Below are positions 47,752-56,815 of a stretch of DNA of 64,000 bases, piece after piece (within the stretch, counting starts at the first letter, position 1; the number at the start of each line of letters is the position of its first letter). A program made the translations under genes and the position numbers. Source of the DNA: Streptomyces plumbidurans (GTDB lineage Bacteria; Actinomycetota; Actinomycetes; Streptomycetales; Streptomycetaceae); assembly GCF_019857225.1 (NCBI RefSeq), contig NZ_JAFJSY010000029.1, positions 55,888-119,887 of the forward strand. Direction: 5' to 3'. Under the pieces are notes generated by a model that did not search any database, was not told where the DNA came from, and was given only the letters and a program-made list of their open reading frames with translations.

Positions 47752-49698
47752 TCAGCCGTTGAAGCCGGCCACGTTCTGCTTCGTGACCACCTTCACCGGC
47801 ACCTTCACCGTCTCCTCGATCTTCTTGCCCTGCAGGGCCCTGAGCGCGTTGTCCACGGCGATCCTGCCCAACTGTGTGGGCTGTTGTGCCACAGATGCGT
47901 ACAGACTGCCCCCTTCGACCGCCTTGAGCCCGTCCGGCGTGCCGTCGAAGCCGACGACCTGGACCGACTTCCCGGCCTTGGAGCCGAGCGCCTTGATCGC
48001 GCCGAGCGCCATCTCGTCGTTGGCGGCGATGACGCCCTGGACGTCCGGGTGGGCCTGGAGCAGGTTCGACATCACGTCGAGTCCCTTGGTGCGGTCGAAG
48101 TCGGCCGGCTGCTGGGCCACCACCTTGATGCCCGGGTAGGCCTTCAGACCGGCCGCGAAGCCCGCCGCGCGCTCCCGGGCCGCGGAGGTGCCCGCCTGTC
48201 CCTGCAGGATCACGATGCGGCCCTGACCACCCAGCTTTTCGCCGATCGTCTTCGCCGCCAGCTCACCGCCCTTGACGTTGTCGGAGGCCACGAGGGCGTC
48301 CACGGCCGCCTTGTTGACGCCGCGGTCGACCGCGACGACCGGGATCTTCGCCTTGTCGGCGGCCTTCACGGAGTTGCTCGCCGCGTCCGAGTCCACCGGG
48401 TTGACGATGATCGCGCCCAGGTCCGAACTGGTGAAGTTCTGCAGCTGGTTGGCCTGCTGGGAGGCGTCGTTCTGGGCGTCCGTGACGGTCAGGTCGATGC
48501 CCAGCTTCTTCGCCTCGGCCTGGGCGCCCGCCCGGATCTGCACGAAGAAGGGGTTGTTGAGGGTGGACAGCGACAGGCCCATCTTCGGCGTGGTCGAGTC
48601 CGAACCGTTGTGCAGGAAGGACGTCGCGCCCACCAGCGCCACGGTGACGACCGCCGCGAGTCCGTACGTCCCCGCCTGCCTGCCCTTGTTGCCGCCGGTG
48701 CCCGCGGCCACCGGGGTCGCCCCGGCCTTGCGCCGCAGCGTGTCGAGGAGCACCGCCAGCGCGATGACGACACCGATGACGACCTGCTGCCAGAAGGCGG
48801 ACACGTTCAGGAGGTTGAGGCCGTTGCGCAGCACCGCGAGGATCAGCGCGCCGATCAGGGTGCCGGACGCCTTGCCGGTGCCGCCCGCCAGCGAGGCGCC
48901 GCCGATGACGACGGCGGCGATCGCGTCCAGCTCGTAGCCGTCGGCGGCCTGCGGCTGCGCGGAGGAGAGCCGGGAGGCGAGGACGATGCCCGCGACCGCG
49001 GCGAACAGACCCGAGAAGGCGTAGATCGCGAGCTTCTGCTTCTTCACCCGCAGTCCGGAGAGGCGGGCCGCCTCCTCGTTGCCGCCGATCGCGTACATGG
49101 AGCGGCCGATGTAGGTCCGGCCGAGCACGAACGCCGCGATCAGCCCCATGACGATCATGACCAGCACCGGCACGGGCAGCCAGCCGCCGAGCGTGTCGCC
49201 GAGGTGCGAGACCGAGTCGGGGAAGGGGATCGGGGAGCCCTCGGAGATGACCAGCGCCAGACCGCGCGCCACCGACAGCATCGCGAGCGTCGCGATGAAC
49301 GGCGGCAGCTTGCCGTAGGCGATCAGGAAGCCGTTGACGAGACCGGCCGCGATGCCGGTGACGACGGACAGCACCACCGCCAGCACGACCGGCACGCCGT
49401 GCGAAGTCGCGCTCCAGGCAAGGACGGTGGCCGACAGCGCCGCCACCGAGCCGACCGACAGGTCGATGCCCGCGGAGACGATCACGAAGGTGACGCCGAA
49501 GGCGAGAACGGCGGTCACGGCCGCCTGCACGCCCACGTTCAGCAGGTTGTCCGTCGTCAGGAAGTCCCCCGACAGCGCCGACAGGGCGATGACGAGGACG
49601 ATCAGCGCGGTGAGCGCGCCGTTGTCGAGCAGGAGGCGGCGCACACCGCCCGTGGCGCCAACGGCGCCCGCGTTGCTCTTGAGCGTGTCAGTGGCCAC
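47752..49698 (-). CDS. rbsC: fused ribose ABC permease and substrate-binding protein
   Basis: 648 residues. Residues 1-330 are an RbsC/MglC-type permease (VQAAVTAVLAFGVTFVIVSA, GIDLSVGSVAALSATVLAW, AIGGNEEAARLSGLRVKKQK, AIAAVVIGGASLAGGTGKAS). A linker and one further membrane helix (GLAAVVTVALVGATSFL) lead to an RbsB-type periplasmic-binding domain (about 370-648: GLSLSTLNNPFFVQIRAGAQ, DAASNSVKAADKAKIPVVAV, ANDEMALGAIKALGS, VVGFDGTPDGL). The fusion tethers the binding protein outside the membrane without a lipid anchor. Such fusions are common in Streptomyces ribose loci. GTG 49696-49698 overlaps the rbsA end by 11 bp. Confidence 0.94.
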   Translation of the reverse strand: MATDTLKSNAGAVGATGGVRRLLLDNGALTALIVLVIALSALSGDFLTTDNLLNVGVQAAVTAVLAFGVTFVIVSAGIDLSVGSVAALSATVLAWSATSHGVPVVLAVVLSVVTGIAAGLVNGFLIAYGKLPPFIATLAMLSVARGLALVISEGSPIPFPDSVSHLGDTLGGWLPVPVLVMIVMGLIAAFVLGRTYIGRSMYAIGGNEEAARLSGLRVKKQKLAIYAFSGLFAAVAGIVLASRLSSAQPQAADGYELDAIAAVVIGGASLAGGTGKASGTLIGALILAVLRNGLNLLNVSAFWQQVVIGVVIALAVLLDTLRRKAGATPVAAGTGGNKGRQAGTYGLAAVVTVALVGATSFLHNGSDSTTPKMGLSLSTLNNPFFVQIRAGAQAEAKKLGIDLTVTDAQNDASQQANQLQNFTSSDLGAIIVNPVDSDAASNSVKAADKAKIPVVAVDRGVNKAAVDALVASDNVKGGELAAKTIGEKLGGQGRIVILQGQAGTSAARERAAGFAAGLKAYPGIKVVAQQPADFDRTKGLDVMSNLLQAHPDVQGVIAANDEMALGAIKALGSKAGKSVQVVGFDGTPDGLKAVEGGSLYASVAQQPTQLGRIAVDNALRALQGKKIEETVKVPVKVVTKQNVAGFNG

Positions 49699-51226
49699 GG
49701 CTGGCCTCCGTTCCGGTGCTTTCGGTCGTTGCGCTGGTGGGGTTGCTGACGGCGAGCGCCATCACGGCGTCCTGGGTGGCCTCGTCGGCCGAGAGTTCAC
49801 CCGCGATCCGGCCCTGGGCCATCACCAGCACCCGGTCGCTCATGCCGAGCACCTCGGGCAGATCGCTGGAGATCATCAGGACGGCGGCTCCGGCCGCGGT
49901 GAGTTCGTTGATGAGCTGGTAGATCTCGACCTTGGCGCCGACGTCGATGCCCCGCGTCGGCTCGTCGAGGATCAGCACCTTGGTGTCGGCGAGCAGCCAC
50001 TTGCCGATGACGACCTTCTGCTGGTTGCCGCCGGACAACGTCCGCACGTGCTGGCCCAGTCCGGCCATCCGCACGCCGAGCTGCTTCGCGATCCGCTCGG
50101 CCGACCCGTGCTGAGCCTTGCGGTCGACGAGTCCCGCGCGCGTGGCGGCCCGCATCGTCACCAGGCCGAGGTTCTCCTCGACGGAGGCGTCGAGCACCAG
50201 CCCCTGGCCCTTGCGGTCCTCGGGCACGAGCCCGATCCCGGCCGCCATGGCCGCGTTGACGTCACCCCGCCGCACCGTGGTCCCGGAGACCTTGACGGCC
50301 CCCTTGTCGTACGGATCGGCGCCGAACACGGCCCGTACGACCTCCGTACGGCCCGCACCGACCAGCCCCGCGATGCCGACGACCTCGCCCGCGTGCACCT
50401 CGAAGCCGACGTCGTGGAAGACGCCGTCGCGGGTCAGCCCCTCGACGGTGAGCAGCGCGGCGCCGGCGTCGGCGCGTTCGCGCGGGTACTGCTGCTCGAT
50501 CGAGCGGCCCACCATGAGGCGTACGAGGTCGTCCTCGGGGGTGGAGGCGGGGACCTCGCCGACCGACCTGCCGTCGCGGATGACCGTGACCCGGTCGCCC
50601 AGGACGGCGATCTCGTCCAGGTGGTGGGTGATGAAGACGATGCCCACGCCGTCCTCGCGCAGCGTGCGCACGATCGCGAAGAGCCTGTCGACCTCCTCGG
50701 AGGTGAGCACGGCGGTCGGCTCGTCCATGATCAGCACGCGCGCGTCCAGACTGAGCGCCTTGGCGATCTCGACCATCTGCAGGCGCGCGATGCCGAGTTC
50801 GCGCACGCGCGCGTGCGGCGAGACACTGACGCCGACCCGCTTCAGCAGGACCTCCGCGTCGGCCTCCATCCGCTTGCGGTCGATCACCCCGAAGCGGCGC
50901 GGCTGCCGCCCCAGGAAGATGTTCTCGGCGACCGTCAGATCGGGTACGAGGTTGAACTCCTGGTAGATGGTGGCGATCCCGAGGCGCTCGGAGTCCTGCG
51001 CACCGTGGATGCGCACCTCCTCGCCGCCGACCAGGATCCGCCCGGCGTCGGGGGTGTAGGCGCCGGAGAGCATCTTGATGAGGGTGCTCTTGCCCGCGCC
51101 GTTCTCACCGAGGAGCACATGCACCTCGCCCCGGCGCAGGTCGAAGTCGACGCCGTCGAGCGCGACCACACCCGGGAAGGTCTTGCGTATGCCCTCGATG
51201 CGCAGCAACTCGTCCTGGTTGCTCAC
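49688..51226 (-). CDS. rbsA: ribose ABC transporter ATP-binding protein
   Basis: 512 residues with two ABC domains. NBD1: LLGENGAGKSTLIKMLSGAY, LGIARLQMVEIAKALS and VLIMDEPTAVLTSEEVDRLF. NBD2 has the reduced Walker A GIAGLVGAGRTEVVRAVFGA and signature RTLSGGNQQKVVIGKWLLAD usual in RbsA/MglA proteins, where the two sites are unequal. GTG 51224-51226 overlaps the rbsR stop (GTGA) and follows AGGAG by seven bases. Second gene of rbsR-A-CB-K-D. Confidence 0.95.
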   Translation of the reverse strand: MSNQDELLRIEGIRKTFPGVVALDGVDFDLRRGEVHVLLGENGAGKSTLIKMLSGAYTPDAGRILVGGEEVRIHGAQDSERLGIATIYQEFNLVPDLTVAENIFLGRQPRRFGVIDRKRMEADAEVLLKRVGVSVSPHARVRELGIARLQMVEIAKALSLDARVLIMDEPTAVLTSEEVDRLFAIVRTLREDGVGIVFITHHLDEIAVLGDRVTVIRDGRSVGEVPASTPEDDLVRLMVGRSIEQQYPRERADAGAALLTVEGLTRDGVFHDVGFEVHAGEVVGIAGLVGAGRTEVVRAVFGADPYDKGAVKVSGTTVRRGDVNAAMAAGIGLVPEDRKGQGLVLDASVEENLGLVTMRAATRAGLVDRKAQHGSAERIAKQLGVRMAGLGQHVRTLSGGNQQKVVIGKWLLADTKVLILDEPTRGIDVGAKVEIYQLINELTAAGAAVLMISSDLPEVLGMSDRVLVMAQGRIAGELSADEATQDAVMALAVSNPTSATTESTGTEASRGH

Positions 51227-52251
51227 GACGTGCTCCTGTTCGTTACGGGGTTCTCGGCGGGGTCCTCGCCGCAGGAGCGGCGTACGACGAGACGGGCGGC
51301 GAGGGTGACGGACCGCGGGGTCCGGCCCTCGATTCGGTCGACCAGCGCGCGCACGGCGGCGCGCCCCAGCTCGCCCGTGGGCTGGGCGATCGCGGTGATC
51401 GGCGGATCGGTGTGGACGAACCACGGGATGTCGTCGAAGGCGGCCAGTGCTATGTCGTGCGGCACCCGCAGCCCGCGCGCGCGGATCGCGTCCAGCGCGC
51501 CCAGCGCCATCAGGTTGTCGGCGGCGAAGACGGCCTCGGGCGGCTCGGCCAGGTCGAGGAAGCCCTCGGTGACCCGCCGCCCGCTCTCGGCCTGGAAGTC
51601 GCCCTGACCCGTGTAGGCGTCGGGCAGTTCGAGGCCGTGGGCCGCGAGCGCCTTGCGGAAGACCTCCACGCGCTCCCGCCCGGTCGTGGTCGCGGCCGGT
51701 CCCGCGATGATCGCGAGCCGGCGGTGCCCGAGCCCGTGCAGATGCGCGACGAGGTCCCGTATCGCGCTCTGCCCGTCCGCCCGCACCACCGGCACGTCGA
51801 CACCCGGGATCCACCGGTCGACGAACACCATCGGCGTCCCGCCGCGCGCGGCGTCCAGCATCAGCGGGGAGGCGCCGTCGGTGGGGGAGACGAGAAGGCC
51901 GTCGATGCGGCGGTCCAGCAGATTGCGTACGTGGTGGTCCTGCAGATCGGGTCGCTCGTCGGCGTTGCCGATGATGACGCTGTAGCCGAGCGCGCGGGCC
52001 TCCTCCTCGACGGAGCGGGCCAGTTCGGTGAAGTAGGGGTTCATCACGTCGCTGATGACCAGGCCGAGGGTGTGGGTCTGGTCGGTGCGCAGGGAACGGG
52101 CGACGGCGTTCGGGCGGTAGCCCAGCACCTCGACCGCGGCCAGCACGCGCGCGCGTGCGTCCGCGCTGACCGAGGGATGGTCGTTCAGGACGCGCGAGAC
52201 CGTGGCGACGGAGACCCCCGCCTCGGCGGCGACGTCCTTGATGCTCGCCAT
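51223..52251 (-). CDS. rbsR: LacI family repressor of the ribose operon
   Basis: 342 residues. HTH and hinge: MASIKDVAAEAGVSVATVSR, VLNDHPSVSADARARVLAAV; effector domain LGLVISDVMNPYFTELARSV onward, ending LAARLVVRRSCGED. ATG 52249-52251 is the first gene of the ribose operon, so the repressor controls itself together with transport and kinase genes. Two near-identical operators (52271-52282, 52304-52315) lie immediately upstream, spaced three helical turns. Ribose or ribose-5-phosphate is the likely inducer by analogy. Confidence 0.93.
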   Translation of the reverse strand: MASIKDVAAEAGVSVATVSRVLNDHPSVSADARARVLAAVEVLGYRPNAVARSLRTDQTHTLGLVISDVMNPYFTELARSVEEEARALGYSVIIGNADERPDLQDHHVRNLLDRRIDGLLVSPTDGASPLMLDAARGGTPMVFVDRWIPGVDVPVVRADGQSAIRDLVAHLHGLGHRRLAIIAGPAATTTGRERVEVFRKALAAHGLELPDAYTGQGDFQAESGRRVTEGFLDLAEPPEAVFAADNLMALGALDAIRARGLRVPHDIALAAFDDIPWFVHTDPPITAIAQPTGELGRAAVRALVDRIEGRTPRSVTLAARLVVRRSCGEDPAENPVTNRSTS

Positions 52252-52270
52252 CGCCGTTCCACCTCCTTGT

Positions 52271-52315
52271 GGAATCGATTACATCGACTGCGTACCAAGG
52301 ATTGGAAACGATTAC
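52271..52315. promoter_or_regulatory. tandem RbsR operators
   Basis: GGAATCGATTAC (52271-52282) and GGAAACGATTAC (52304-52315) share 11 of 12 bases; the first has the perfect core AATCGATT. Start-to-start spacing is 33 bp, which puts both on one DNA face. They lie 20-64 bp upstream of rbsR. Confidence 0.8.
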
Positions 52316-52379
52316 ACGGGTGCCTGGCAAGACCCCTGTACCGGATCGTGATGTCAGAGCCTGGCTGTACCGTCGGATC

Positions 52380-54638
52380 GTGGCTCAGCAGACGGGGGAC
52401 CCCACGGGCGAACGGCGCCTCGCCGTGCTGGAGGGCGTCCTGGAGCGCATCACGTACGCCAACGAGGAGAACGGCTACACGGTCGCGCGGGTCGACACCG
52501 GCCGCGGCGGCGGCGACCTGCTCACCGTCGTCGGCTCGCTGCTCGGCGCCCAGGTCGGCGAGTCCCTGCGGATGGAGGGCCGTTGGGGCTCCCACCCGCA
52601 GTACGGCAAGCAGTTCACGGTGGAGAACTACACGACGGTGTTGCCGGCCACGGTCCAGGGCATCCGCCGCTATCTCGGCTCCGGCCTGGTCAAGGGCATC
52701 GGCCCGGTCTTCGCCGACCGCATCACCCAGCACTTCGGCCTGGACACCCTGCAGATCATCGAGGAGGAGCCCAAGCGCCTGATCGAGGTCCCCGGGCTCG
52801 GCCCCAAGCGCACCAAGAAGATCGCCGACGCCTGGGAGGAGCAGAAGGCGATCAAGGAGGTCATGCTCTTCCTGCAGACCGTCGAGGTCTCCACCTCCAT
52901 CGCCGTGCGCATCTACAAGAAGTACGGCGACGCCTCGATCTCCGTGGTCAAGAACCAGCCCTACCGCCTCGCGTCCGACGTCTGGGGCATCGGCTTCCTC
53001 ACCGCCGACCGGATCGCCCAGTCCGTCGGCATCCCGCACGACAGCCCCGAGCGCGTGAAGGCCGGCCTGCAGTACGCGCTCTCGCAGGCCACCGACCAGG
53101 GCAACTGCTATCTGCCCGAGGAGCAGTTGATCGCCGACGCGGTCAAGCTGCTCCAGGTCGACACCGGCCTGGTCATCGAATGCCTCGCCGAGCTCGCCGC
53201 CGAGCCGGAGGAGGGCGAGGACCCCGGGGTCGTACGGGAGAAGGTGCCGGGCCCGGACGGCGGCGACCCGGTGACGGCCGTCTACCTCGTCCCCTTCCAC
53301 CGCGCCGAACTGTCCCTGTCCGCCCAGTTGTTGCGCCTGCTGCGCACCGACGAGGACCGTATGCCGGGCTTTCGCGACGTGGCCTGGGACAAGGCGCTGG
53401 GCTGGCTGAAGGGGCGCACGGGCGCGGACCTCGCGCCCGAGCAGGAGGCCGCCGTCAAGCTGGCGCTGACCCAGAAGGTCGCCGTGCTGACCGGCGGACC
53501 GGGCTGCGGCAAGTCCTTCACCGTCCGCTCGGTGGTGGAGCTGGCCCGCGCCAAGAAGGCGAGGGTGGTCCTGGCGGCCCCCACCGGCCGCGCCGCCAAG
53601 CGGCTGTCCGAGCTCACCGGCGCCGAGGCCTCCACCGTGCACCGCCTGCTGGAGCTCAAGCCCGGCGGCGACGCGGCGTACGACAAGGACCGTCCCCTGC
53701 AGGCCGACCTGGTGGTGGTCGACGAGGCGTCCATGCTGGACCTGCTGCTCGCCAACAAGCTGGTCAAGGCGGTCCCGCCGGGCGCCCATCTGCTCTTCGT
53801 CGGGGACGTGGACCAGCTGCCGAGCGTCGGCGCGGGGGAGGTGCTCAGGGACCTCCTCGCGGACGGCGGCCCAATCCCGGCGGTGCGCCTGACGCGGGTG
53901 TTCCGCCAGGCCCAGCAGTCGGGCGTGGTCACCAACGCCCACCGGATCAACTCCGGGCAGCATCCGGTCACGGACGGCATGAAGGACTTCTTCCTCTTCG
54001 TCGAGGACGACACCGAGGAGGCCGGGCGGCTCACCGTGGACGTGGCCGCCCGCCGCATCCCGGCCAGGTTCGGCCTCGACCCGCGCCGGGACGTGCAGGT
54101 CCTCGCCCCGATGCACCGCGGCCCGGCCGGCGCCGGCACGCTCAACGGCCTGCTGCAGCAGGCGATCACCCCGGGCCGGCCCGACCTGCCCGAGAAGAGA
54201 TTCGGCGGCCGGGTCTTCCGGGTCGGCGACAAGGTCACCCAGATTCGCAACAATTACGAGAAGGGCAAGAACGGTGTCTTCAACGGCACCGTGGGCGTGG
54301 TCACCTCGCTCGACCCGGTCGACCAGCGCCTGACGGTGCTGACCGACGAGGACGAGGAGGTTCCGTACGAATTCGACGAACTGGACGAACTGGCTCACGC
54401 GTACGCGGTGACCATTCACCGCTCGCAGGGGAGTGAATACCCGGCCGTGGTGATCCCGGTCACCACGGGCGCCTGGATGATGCTCCAGCGCAACCTCCTC
54501 TACACGGCGGTCACACGGGCCAAGAAGCTGGTCGTCCTCGTCGGTTCACGCAAGGCGATCGGCCAGGCGGTGCGCACGGTGTCGGCGGGACGGCGCTGTA
54601 CGGCACTCGACTTCAGGCTTTCCCCCCGGCTCCTGTGA
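52380..54638 (+). CDS. RecD2-like ATP-dependent DNA helicase
   Basis: 752 residues, SF1B 5'-3' helicase of the RecD2/TraA-like type, acting without RecBC. An N-terminal OB-like region (VLEGVLERITYANEENGYTV) and helix-hairpin-helix repeats (LIEVPGLGPKRTKKIADAWE) precede the motor: Walker A LTGGPGCGKSFT (K378), VLAAPTGRAAKRLSELTG, VVVDEASMLDLLLANKLV, GDVDQLPSVGAGEVLRDLL and late YAVTIHRSQGSEYPAVVIPV, TAVTRAKKLVVLVGS. GTG 52380 is preferred: TACCGT (52368-52373) six bases upstream could be a -10 for a leaderless mRNA and there is no ribosome site. Divergent from rbsR. Confidence 0.88.
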   Translation: MAQQTGDPTGERRLAVLEGVLERITYANEENGYTVARVDTGRGGGDLLTVVGSLLGAQVGESLRMEGRWGSHPQYGKQFTVENYTTVLPATVQGIRRYLGSGLVKGIGPVFADRITQHFGLDTLQIIEEEPKRLIEVPGLGPKRTKKIADAWEEQKAIKEVMLFLQTVEVSTSIAVRIYKKYGDASISVVKNQPYRLASDVWGIGFLTADRIAQSVGIPHDSPERVKAGLQYALSQATDQGNCYLPEEQLIADAVKLLQVDTGLVIECLAELAAEPEEGEDPGVVREKVPGPDGGDPVTAVYLVPFHRAELSLSAQLLRLLRTDEDRMPGFRDVAWDKALGWLKGRTGADLAPEQEAAVKLALTQKVAVLTGGPGCGKSFTVRSVVELARAKKARVVLAAPTGRAAKRLSELTGAEASTVHRLLELKPGGDAAYDKDRPLQADLVVVDEASMLDLLLANKLVKAVPPGAHLLFVGDVDQLPSVGAGEVLRDLLADGGPIPAVRLTRVFRQAQQSGVVTNAHRINSGQHPVTDGMKDFFLFVEDDTEEAGRLTVDVAARRIPARFGLDPRRDVQVLAPMHRGPAGAGTLNGLLQQAITPGRPDLPEKRFGGRVFRVGDKVTQIRNNYEKGKNGVFNGTVGVVTSLDPVDQRLTVLTDEDEEVPYEFDELDELAHAYAVTIHRSQGSEYPAVVIPVTTGAWMMLQRNLLYTAVTRAKKLVVLVGSRKAIGQAVRTVSAGRRCTALDFRLSPRLL

Positions 54639-54888
54639 AGCGCTTGCGGCCTTCGCGGCACCCCCGTGAGGCAGGCATCACAAAAAATGATCGATCAAAT
54701 GAGTCGCGAAGGTCACAGAGCACTTCCGGATGGGGAACCAAGGGGGCAGGATGTGCAAGTTGGCGGCACTCAGTGCCGCCGATAGGCCCGATGGTCGACC
54801 CCGAGTGCACTCTCCTGAGCCAATTGGGGGATGGTAGAGACAGTCAGGGCAACCTCGAAGATGAGGCACTACGTCGGTGAGGGAAGAC
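54639..54888. promoter_or_regulatory. long leader and promoter region of citrate synthase
   Basis: 250 bp without a convincing gene. Contains, in order, an AAGCGCTT palindrome touching the helicase stop (54638-54645), an A-rich patch with the perfect palindrome TGATCGATCA (54688-54697), a perfect 19-bp palindrome with 9-bp arms (54762-54780) and a possible -10 TAGAGA near 54834. A 28-codon reading frame beginning ATGTGCAAG near 54751 spans the palindrome and could be a leader peptide, but is unproven. Confidence 0.5.
54762..54780. promoter_or_regulatory. perfect 19-bp palindrome in the citrate synthase leader
   Basis: GGCGGCACT and AGTGCCGCC flank a single C. The one-base spacer makes a tight RNA hairpin awkward, so a DNA operator is more likely than a terminator. 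Confidence 0.5.
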
Positions 54889-56178
<1,290 letters not shown>

Positions 56179-56190
56179 CCCTTCTCGGCG

Positions 56191-56215
56191 GGGGCGCCGG
56201 AATCGCCGGTGCCCC
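56191..56215 (+). terminator. hairpin 12 bp after the citrate synthase stop
   Basis: GGGGCGCCGG (56191-56200) pairs with CCGGTGCCCC (56206-56215), ten pairs with one G-U, five-base loop. Confidence 0.65.
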
Positions 56216-56279
56216 TCCGCGGGTGAGGTTTTCTCCGCAGTGCGTACATCCGCAGTGCGTACGCGAGCCGTACATGCAG

Positions 56280-56328
56280 AAGGCGCCCTGGCGCCGGTCC
56301 CCCCACGGGCCGACGTCCAGGGCGCCTT
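56280..56328. terminator. second hairpin downstream of citrate synthase
   Basis: AAGGCGCCCTGG (56280-56291) and CCAGGGCGCCTT (56317-56328) are perfectly complementary over 12 bp; a 25-base loop has further GC pairing. TTCCC follows on the plus strand. Confidence 0.75.
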
Positions 56329-56422
56329 CCCATGTCCCGGTACGGATTCCCCCCACGGGATCCGGCCGGGCGTCTGAAGACAGCGCCTGAATCGCTGCTG
56401 AGTGCGGCGAGCGTTGAGCAGA

Positions 56423-56602
56423 ATGAGCAAAACCCGCCGTACTCATGTGTGTGCGGTCTGCCGGGACATCGCACGTTCGGGAGGGCCGCTCAAAGCTCCC
56501 CGGTGTACGTGCCCCGGCAACGCGCCTCTGAGGAAGTCCCCCAAGACATCCCCAGATGCCAGGAAACGCCCCCCAAGACGCTGCCTGACATCGTCAACTT
56601 AG
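56423..56602 (+). CDS. possible 59-residue Cys-containing small protein (doubtful)
   Basis: MSKTRRTHVCAVCRDIARSG starts a very basic 59-residue frame with CAVC and CTC pairs that could bind a metal. Against it: only about 60% G/C at third codon positions where neighbours exceed 90%, a poor ribosome site, and no homologue I can recall. Listed because the gap otherwise has no explanation. Confidence 0.2.
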   Translation: MSKTRRTHVCAVCRDIARSGGPLKAPRCTCPGNAPLRKSPKTSPDARKRPPRRCLTSST

Positions 56603-56815
56603 ACCTTCGAACCCCTTCGATGGTTACGTTCACATCACTGTGATCTGCGTCTCTTGCATATGTCCGTTAGATACGCAAGGGCCCCGATACGGCGACCGGG
56701 ACTCAAGCGTAAGGATGATGCGCGAGCCTTGTGAAGAGCTTATGTGAGCCTGGCCCCGGACTCTAGGGGGGCTCTTACCTCGACTTCGCCTAACCGCCGG
56801 TAACTTTGCCGCAGT

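Larger units (their letters stand above)
56179..56815. other. 637-bp gap between convergent citA and copA
   Basis: Two hairpins (56191-56328), then about 480 bp of visibly lower GC and weak codon bias. It includes the TCACA-N4-TGTGA dyad at 56630-56643 and a poor candidate small gene at 56423-56602. Nothing else is recognisable. Confidence 0.7.
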
